Below, piece by piece: positions 57,025 to 64,000 of a stretch of DNA of 64,000 nt. Each line of letters starts with the position of its first letter. The first letter of the stretch is position 1. The notes under the pieces were generated by a model that did no database searches, had not been told where the DNA came from, and was given only the letters and a program-made list of their open reading frames with translations. Origin of the DNA: Sorghum bicolor (lineage: Eukaryota > Streptophyta > Magnoliopsida > Poales > Poaceae); NCBI RefSeq assembly GCF_000003195.3, contig NC_012870.2, forward strand, positions 52,906,049-52,970,048. Direction: 5' to 3'. Made by a program: the position numbers and the translations under genes.

Positions 57025-59239
57025 GAAAACAGAGAGTCCCGTTCGGAGGACTTAAAAAAACCGAACGCCTTGCCAAGAGGTAAACTTGGTAGTTATCTTT
57101 TTCCTTTCAATTATTTTAAAATAGTTTGCTTAGTTAATCAGGTTCATATCATCTTGAAAAGAAAATAAAAATGTTAAAAATAGTAAGTCCCATGTGAGTA
57201 TGCTCATGGCATAAAACCCATAAGTACATTCACTGTGGTGGCATAAAAATAAAATAAATATATTCCTGTCCTATAAAAATAAAATTATAAAAATAAATTT
57301 ATGATCCTACTAAAGAGTGTAACATTTATTGAGGAGGCTCAACATGATAAAGGCTAGATATTTATGCTAACACTTAACTAGTTCCACAAAGCTTTATTGT
57401 CTATTTAAGCTCCACAGCATTCAAGGATCAAAGAAGACTAGCAGACGGAGGACATCCTAATCGCTGCGAGGGTGCTCTCGACATTCAAATACACCTCCGC
57501 CACCTGCTAGCTACATCAAGAGAAATTATGTCGAAAACCAGCTTGGGGGAGAGCACCCCTATTTATCCAGCTAAGTATTCTACTCACGTTTATACTTTAC
57601 TCAAATAATAAAAAGATGCATAATCATAAAAACCCAAATAAAGATTTTGTGCTTATATATCTTTGCTTAGTTTGCTAAATAAATGAATAAATAAAGTTTG
57701 TTATGAACCCTCATGATAAGCTCTCACATGAAAATGATGAATAGTTGCTCTGCCATGACTAGTTCTCAAAATTGAAATCTCTCTCAAGTTTAGGCATGAC
57801 TGTTATTAATTAAGATTTGCTCTAAACCTAACTTGTGGGAAGAGTACTTGATCTAAAGTCTAAGTCGTTAACGGATATGATATGGGAAGGTTGAGTTGTT
57901 GTTTATCTGTTCCTAGAGATGCTAGAATTCTAGAGAATTTTATCTTTGAAAATCTTTAAAATGTTGCATGATGAGTTCCTGTATGATGAGAGTTTAAATT
58001 CCTACCACAGCCATATATACATGCTTGCTAGACTTTGAGCCACACATTTACATTTTACTGCTTATGAGCATTGAGTGTGGTCAAGCTGTGTAGACCCTTA
58101 GGATCTTGTCATGTGGTTAAATCAAGATTCACTTGCACGTTCACTCATACATGCTGCTTCTACCTGGAAGTACGCATCCACATATATCCACCCATCACCC
58201 ATACATGCTGCTTCTACCCAGAAGTACGCATCCACATATATCCACCCATTTCCATCTCCAGAATCACCTAAAAATATTCTACTCCTAATCCGGGAGAGAA
58301 TAGCCAAAAACATTTCTGTTTTCAGCTGTGAAATAAATGCTCAAGTTATCTTGGTTACGACCACTTGCTACATTATTTCAACAGATGAGTGCTCTAAAAA
58401 AAGAAAAAAAAGATACGAGGAAATAAAAAGGGGCAAGTGCCCGGAACCTCGAAAGAAAAGAAAAAAGTGAGACGAGAGGTAAAAATGGATAAGTGTCCGA
58501 CAGTAGAATTAGGGGTACAAGATACCCACCTAAGAGGAAAGAAAAAGAAAATATAGAGCATCTCATTCTCCTCAAAAAGTTTCAAAAGTGCAAGAAAGGT
58601 ATGTATCCCCTCAAAAGAGCACAAGTAGAATTAGACTTTCACCATTGTTATCACCATACATCATTCATTCTCCACACATGCACATCTTGATTTAACTTAT
58701 TGACTTGTTCTTCTGGATCCATGGTTTGACTATGCAATAAATGTCTTGTAAGTATGTATTAGCTGTCTCCCACCTATAAGCTCCAGATATCAAAACCTTA
58801 TTAGAGTAGGGTGAGAGAGAAGGCATTGCCACTATGCCTCATACCAAAAATACCACATACTTTGAGAGAAGGCATACACCATTACTGCCTTGGTAAGGAT
58901 CCAGAAATACCACAAAAGAGAGACTAGAGAGAGTCATACAAGGAATCTCTGAGTTTTATTTGAAAAACTGCAAAAACTCCAGAGCTATAGTTAATCGAAG
59001 AACATGAGACATGGCGCTTGACTAGACCATTCTATCTTGTAACTACTCAAGACACAAGTGACGGTTGCAAGCCCCATGGTGGAAGGTAAAATGAGTAAGT
59101 TTAAATCTTAACAGTTTACCCAAACCTAGAGATGAGATCTTATTTGAACGCATGTGTATCTTTAAGGCGTGAAACCACTGCAGAAACTCTTGAGTCCATC
59201 TTTGCTCAGGGACGAGCAAAGGTTAAGCTTGGGGGAGCT
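57025..59239 (+). other. Non-coding 3' part of copy 2
   Basis: Parallels 45837-48032. A 57-bp duplication lies near 58140-58255 (two copies around CATACATGCTGCTTCTACC and TCCACATATATCCACCCAT). PPT-like tracts are at 57540-57552 and 59225-59237. Confidence 0.65.
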
Positions 59240-60517
59240 TGTTGACGGTCCTTAATGCTCACATTTAACCATCAACTAATCATAGAAAAGGATCCAAATG
59301 CAACCAACACCTAGACTTAGGGTTTTATCTGACAGAATTCCATGAGTTTTGGTGTTTGTCTATTTCTGCAGGGGGTTATCAAGAAATACGGAGGAAAGGC
59401 CCACACGTCGGGTTTACATAGAGATATTAATGTGCCGCGCAATTTTCTACCATCTAGAAGACTCCAGAAGCCACGGGAACGAACGGGAGGCCGATCGGGC
59501 CCGGGGGCAGGGTGCCCGCCCAAGTCCCTTGGGTGCCCGCCCAGCTACAGTAACCAATCAGCTTCAACTTCGCGGATCGTGCTCCACCGACCTAAGGGAC
59601 CATGGAAAACCGTGCGATTAATGTCGGTTTGATCCGATGACATAGATTCATCTGAAAAGACTATATAAGCAAGGCCCCTGGCCCCTGGAGAGCATACCTC
59701 TTCTACAGAATCAAAGCTAGGGTTTCAATTCTTCATCCAAGTAGAGAGCATCCCTCTAGTTCTTCTAGTTCTACCTCTAGTTCATCTAGTTCTAGTTCTA
59801 GTTCATCTAGCTCTAGTTCTAGTTCCTCTAGTTCTAGTTCTAGTTAGTTCTAGTTGTAATCTAGAAAATAGGGAGAGAGAAGAGGAGAGCGGAGGAGGAG
59901 CCGAATCTGTCAGATCTTCCTCACTTTATACTTTTGCAGCATCTGGTTCGTTCTTCATCGTTCTCCAGGTTCTTCAATTTATAATTCCTGAGTTCTTTAA
60001 TTACTTTTATTTACATTCAAGTTATTTATTGGATTCCCGCTTGCATCAAGTGCTCTAGTCTTTATAACGCTAGAGTAGTAATTAATAGATTAGACGTGGT
60101 GTTTAGTCTTGCAATTATCTGGAATTGCACCCAATCCTACGGATTGTTGTGGTAGCCTTAGGGTAGTGACATCCCTAACGGTCGACATATTCCACCACGT
60201 TCGGATCGGTGTTTGTAGGACCGTAGTCAGACCTTCCTAGCCCCCTTCTCATCTCTTTCTGTGGTTAGTGCTCTGATGTCCCGATATAGATAATCTTGAA
60301 GTAATTCTTGATTCTTAGATCAACTAGAGAACTCTCAGGAAACTTCCTCTCTTCCTACCAAAAATAATTATATAGTTATCCTTGGGCGATCTTGATTCTT
60401 AATTAGTATACTCACGTTCTCTGTGGAAAATCGATACTCTGGAATACTCCCGGATGAAAGCTACATCGGTATCCGTGCGCTTGCGAATTTTTCTATTTGC
60501 GTTTAAAATACCCAACA
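59240..60517 (+). repeat. 3' LTR of copy 2
   Basis: Matches 52758-54036 with about 27 differences; ends CCCAACA before the GGGAT duplication. Confidence 0.92.
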
Positions 60518-60907
60518 GGGATCAAACCGACTTAACCAAGGGCCGAGATGCATCAGGGGAGGCGATGGAGGAAGCCTCCGGAAGAGGAGGACCAAAACCC
60601 TAAGGGGGCACTGACTGGCGCTAGGGTGGGGCCGGTCGGCCTAACCTAGCAGCCGCTAGGCCCCCCATTGCTTCGGGTGCCTTCTCGATCTTTCTTGAGT
60701 CTTCTCGCGATGTTTCCCGTGGCGGATAAGTTTCGTATTTATTTTGCACTAGAGTCCCTCTTTTCAACTTTTCTAAAATTCACCTTAGAAAATACAGAAT
60801 ATGTAAAACTCGTGAAAGTTGTCAGATAAAACCCTAGACTAGTGTGTTTTCATGTTTTCCTTCAGGTCTAAATTTGTAATAAAAGTTGAAGTTATTGACC
60901 GTCAACA

Positions 60908-61410
60908 GGCCGCAAGCCACCTCCATTGGGAGCGCTCGCTAGAGGCCACGAGCCACCTGCGCCGGCTGCCGAGTGCGCTCGCTGGGGGCCGCAAGCCCTT
61001 GGACTCGCCCTGTGCCCCTCACACGACCGGCCACCATGCGCGCCCTCCCCTGGCCAGGCCATCGCACCCAGGAGGCCGGCCAACACCTCCCCTCCTCTCC
61101 CTGTTTTATGAAGAAGAAGAGGATAAGGAGGAGAGAGAGAATGGGAAGGGGAAAAGTTAGGGTTAGGGTTTTACCCTCCCAATTTATATGGAGCATGGAT
61201 GAATATGAGCCGTCCATCGTGATGGACGGCCTCAATTGATTGGGCCTATCAGGCCAGCCCATTAAGGATGAATTTGGCACGTTAGCCCATTTAGGATGGG
61301 CAACATATATTATTTATTATTTGCGCAAAATAGTGACCCGAAGCCCACTATAATACATAAATACACGGCCCAAAGTCCATAAATCATGTGCGGCCCAAAG
61401 TCCGCCATAT

Positions 61411-61441
<31 letters not shown>

Positions 61442-61453
61442 TTATTATTATTA

Positions 61454-61497
<44 letters not shown>

Positions 61498-61677
61498 TTA
61501 TTTTCTATTGCATTTAAATTATACGTATTTACTTTATTGCAATCCTTAGTATTTAATTGCAAAGTAATCCTGAAGATTACACCTGGGAAATTTATATAGT
61601 CCTGAAGACTATATTAAGTCGTAATCCTAAATATTACACACCGACATTTACTAATCATGTACATTAATTGTGCAGGC
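60908..61677 (+). other. GC-rich leader, then probable 5' UTR intron of a copia-type gag
   Basis: GC-rich to about 61090, then AT-rich, ending in TTAATTGTGCAG (61666-61675), a good splice acceptor just two bases before the gag ATG. TTAGGGTTAGGGTTTTA (61157-61173) is a short telobox-like word. Confidence 0.5.
61407..61499. repeat. Compound microsatellite (ATTT)n(ATT)n
   Basis: About nine TTTA units pass into about nineteen ATT units with one interruption (ATC). It lies in the probable leader intron. Confidence 0.95.
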
Positions 61678-62701
61678 ATGTCGAACATCGCAAAGAGGGA
61701 TTTTGAGATGCTCTTCGTGGATGGCAGCAACTACCTCACTTGAGCGACCGACATTGAGATCAGACTTGATGGCATGGGCCTCGATCATACCATTGTCTAG
61801 CCTCAAGCTGGCAAAGATGAGCACACAAAGCAAGACAAGGCGAAGGCGTTGGACTACGTGCGACACCACCTTCACCCTGACTTGAAGCGCGAGTACATGA
61901 CAGAGAATGATCCACTAGTCTTGTGACAGTCCCTGAAGGACCGCTTCAGCCAGCAGCTGACTATTGTGCTCCCCAGAGCACAACAAGACTGGTTAAACCT
62001 ACGCTTCCAAGACTTCAAGTCTGTGGCTACGTATAACTTCGCTTTGCACAGAATTGTGACCAAACTGTGTCTATGTGGCCTGAACATCACTAATGCTGAT
62101 ATGATCCAGAAAACCCTATCCACCTTCCACACTAGCAACATAGTACTTCAACAATAGTACAGAAACTCAAGATACACTAAGTACTCTGAGTTAAGTAAAG
62201 TACTATACGTTGCCGAGCAACAGAATGAGGTTCTCATGAACAATCATCTTGCCTGGCCCACTGGTTCAATAATTGTGCTTGAAGCACATGCTAATGTTGC
62301 TGAGAGTTTTCGCAACAGCAGGAGGGGCCGTGGAAAGGGAAAGTGGAAGGAGAAGAGGGGTGTCATGTTCAAGGTCAAAGGAAAGAGAAAGCCCAAGGGT
62401 AGGTTCGACCCCAAAAAAGGAAAGAGGTGACCACAGTGGGGAAGAGCAAGGCGATTATTGCTACAGATGCGGAGCAAAGGGGCATTGGTCCCGTAATTGC
62501 CGCACCCTCAAGCACCTCGTTGACCTTTACCGACAGAGAAAGAACAAAGGAAAAGATCAACATGAGTCTCACTTTCTCACTGAGCCTGAAATTCAGCCTG
62601 AGAGGCACGACAACGGGGTCGTCAGTGCAAATGGAGGCGTCCAAACGGACGAAAGTGAGGACAACCTTCTTGATGACTTTGATATATTTAGAGACCTCTA
62701 G
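61678..62701 (+). pseudogene. Copia-type gag (UBN2-like) with CCHC knuckle, multiple stops
   Basis: From the ATG the frame reads MSNIAKRDFEMLFVDGSNYLT, then DKAKALDYVRHHLHPDLK, REYMTENDPLV, LPRAQQDWLNLRFQDFKS and KTLSTFHTSNIVLQQ, the order seen in grass UBN2-type gag proteins. Stops: TGA 61741-61743, TAG 61798-61800, TGA 61924-61926, TAG 62155-62157; three of the four fit C-to-T decay of Trp or Gln codons. A frameshift near 62340 moves the rest into another frame, which holds the zinc knuckle CYRCGAKGHWSRNC and an acidic end stopping at 62701. No protease, integrase or RT follows, so the source element is gag-only or truncated. Confidence 0.85.
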
Positions 62702-63255
62702 TAATCTCGAAAGAGTCATGTTAGCGATGCCCACATGTACTAGTTTGGCCATTATGCTCCTAAAGAGTAGATGGTCCAAACTGTTGTAATGTTTGCTAGA
62801 AATTATGTAATGTTGCATTTATGATAATGTATGTTTTATGTTAAAATCCTATCTTTATATTTTATGGTATTGAGCATTCAGTATCATATATCCACACACA
62901 AAATGGTCTAGCTAATTCCTTCATCAAAAAAATCAAGTGAATTGTCAGGCCATTGCTGCAGAATTGTACACAGTTCCCACCACATACGAAGCCAAAGAAA
63001 CAGCAAACGGAGCTACGCGTTGGTCCGGCCGCCCGCCTGCCCAGTGCGAGCTCGAGGTCGTCGTCGCCCGGCCCGCCGCTGCAACTCGTCGTCGCCTGTC
63101 CGTCAGCTTACGGCACCACCGGCCGTATTTGCCACTCGAAGCTTGCAGCTTCGGTCGCGTGCACGTCCTGCTGCTGGCAACGACGCTGAGAGACACACAT
63201 AAGTTAGACGAGGAAGGGGTAAGATCGAGTAGTATAGCAAGGCATTGTTTAGTAA
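62702..63255. other. Unassigned flank
   Basis: AT-rich to about 62930, probably gag 3' UTR, then a GC-rich block (63010-63190) with no convincing frame. I found no 3' LTR. Confidence 0.45.
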
Positions 63256-63501
63256 GGACTCGTTTAGTTCCTAAAAAATTTTGGTTTGAGGTATTATAAC
63301 ACTTTTGTTTTTATTGACAACTATGGTCCAATTATAGACTAACTAGACTTAAAAGATTTATCTCGTGATTTACAGGCAAACTACGCAATTAGTTTTTATT
63401 TTTGTCTATCTATATTTAATGTTTTATGCATGTAAAGCAAGATTTGATGTAACGGGAAATCTTGAAAAAAATTTAATTTTTAGGGTCAACTCAACAAGGG
63501 C
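63256..63501. mobile_element. Short non-coding MITE, copy 2 of the family at 20998
   Basis: It shares with the 21-kb copy ACACTTTTGTTT, AATTATAGACTAACTA, GCAATTAGTTTTTAT and ATGCATGTAAAGCAAGATT. The ends are GGACTCGTTTAGTT and, inverted, GCCCTTGTTGAGTT. Confidence 0.8.
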
Positions 63502-63914
63502 TAAGTAGCGTCGCACTGTTGTCAAAAAAAAAGTAGCATCGCACAGCTAGCTCTGGCTATGGTCATGATTCATGAAGTAGTGTAATACTCTAGTGGCCCC
63601 ACTTGTAAGTGGCTTCGTTCTAACTACTTTTGCATTTCTTTCTAATGACATTACCAAACAAATATATAGTTGGCTAATATGATAGGAGTAGGTGATTTAA
63701 GTATCCTAAGTTTTCCATTCCTACAAGCTCCCTATGGTCATCCAAACAACAAGCACTCAAAGTTTCCTATTAGAATGGGGATGGTGCTCTAAATATATAT
63801 CTGTGGTTCTGATTTAGTCTAACTTAATAAACTAAATATTCTTTAAAAAAACTTAATAAACTAAATAAAAAAATAAGAAAAGAAATTATATATTAAGTTC
63901 ATTAAGTTATATTA

Positions 63915-64000
63915 GAGCATCTCCAACAACTTGGTATTTCAACATGCTATCCTACCAAATTTGCTAAAAGCATAAAAATCGTCCTCCAACAACTCCTTAT
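63915..64000. mobile_element. Tourist-like MITE, cut by the window edge
   Basis: TTA (63912-63914) precedes GAGCATCTCCAACAACTT, a very common grass Tourist-type terminus; CCTCCAACAACTCC follows near the window end. Only the left part is present. Confidence 0.7.

Larger units (their letters stand above)
52758..60517 (+). mobile_element. Pol-less LTR element with tandem proteases, copy 2
   Basis: LTRs 52758-54036 and 59240-60517; duplication GGGAT at 52753-52757 and 60518-60522. About 27 LTR differences by eye (about 2%), so it is older than copy 1. The internal layout is the same as copy 1 throughout. A block of U3 sequence just upstream of the TATA box differs strongly from copy 1. Confidence 0.92.
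24509..60907 (-). mobile_element. Outer LTR retrotransposon: gag plus tandem proteases, no pol; three nested insertions
   Basis: The LTRs are 24509-38563 (3' LTR on the minus strand; interrupted) and 51481-60907 (5' LTR; interrupted). Without insertions they are about 1.65 and 1.66 kb. GGCCG flanks both sides (24504-24508 and 60908-60912), a probable 5-bp duplication. The left terminus is damaged (CG in place of TG). The primer site lies at 51460-51476. Inside are a decayed gag and two aspartic protease domains; no RT, RNase H or integrase frame is visible in its own sequence. Related in LTR start (TGTTGACGGTC) and primer site to the two elements inserted in it. Confidence 0.8.
51481..60907 (-). 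repeat. 5' LTR of the outer element, split by copy 2
   Basis: Parts 51481-52757 and 60523-60907 align to the 3' LTR parts 24509-25519/37928-38563. It ends in CCGTCAACA on the plus strand (TGTTGACGG read on minus). Confidence 0.85.

Noticed and set aside
61157..61173. Telomere-like TTAGGGTTAGGGTTTTA
   Set aside because: Only about two units. It fits a telobox-like word in a leader, not an interstitial telomere.

Overview
The window reads as a stretch of grass nuclear genome, probably Andropogoneae and most likely Sorghum or a close relative. Grounds: GT-AG split genes, and two copies (about 21.0 and 63.3 kb) of a short MITE family that I recall as abundant in sorghum intergenic DNA. The rest is nested CACTA, hAT, Mutator, Tourist-like, SINE and LTR elements. 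Only two pieces look like ordinary host genes: the 3' end of an LRR receptor-like kinase (1-652) and an intact two-exon, four-TM DUF1218 protein (22248-23106).

0.7-11 kb: a Ty1-copia RT scrap, a CACTA-like end with degenerate tandem repeats, a nearly perfect 64-bp inverted repeat around a tandem duplication, a Tourist-like MITE, and a tRNA-sized SINE with target duplications. Next comes a two-level hAT nest. The inner hAT (6858-10068) has exact TIRs, an 8-bp duplication and a transposase with one visible stop. The outer hAT-like element carries a histone H2A-like exon fragment.

11.1-20.9 kb: a 9.8-kb Mutator-like element with TIRs and a 9-bp target duplication (one mismatch). Genes are convergent, as in MuDR: a broken GRF-zinc-finger gene from the left; a broken mudrA-type transposase plus a plant-mobile-domain (PMD) gene from the right. 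The PMD gene assembles by eye into nine in-phase exons with no stop, so it is the only open gene of the three.

24.5-60.9 kb: an LTR-retrotransposon nest. The oldest layer is a minus-strand gag plus tandem-protease element without pol (24509-60907). A 12.4-kb Ty3-gypsy (Tat-type) element with LTRs that look identical (25520-37922, minus strand) lies in its 3' LTR. A pol-less, tandem-protease element (41576-49313, plus) lies in its protease gene, and a sister copy (52758-60517, plus) lies in its 5' LTR. All three insertions show target duplications. The gypsy element also carries an opposite-strand six-exon PMD gene with its own TATA box, about 955 codons open. The 6-mer GCCGAT/ATCGGC is strongly over-represented throughout this element on both strands. 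That motif, with paired hairpins of it between the two convergent transcription units, is the most unusual signal in the window.

60.9-64 kb: a copia-type gag pseudogene whose 5' leader may continue leftward across the nest to a possible LTR end near 23.7 kb, a microsatellite, and two MITEs, the last cut by the window edge. All exon boundaries and counts were read by eye.
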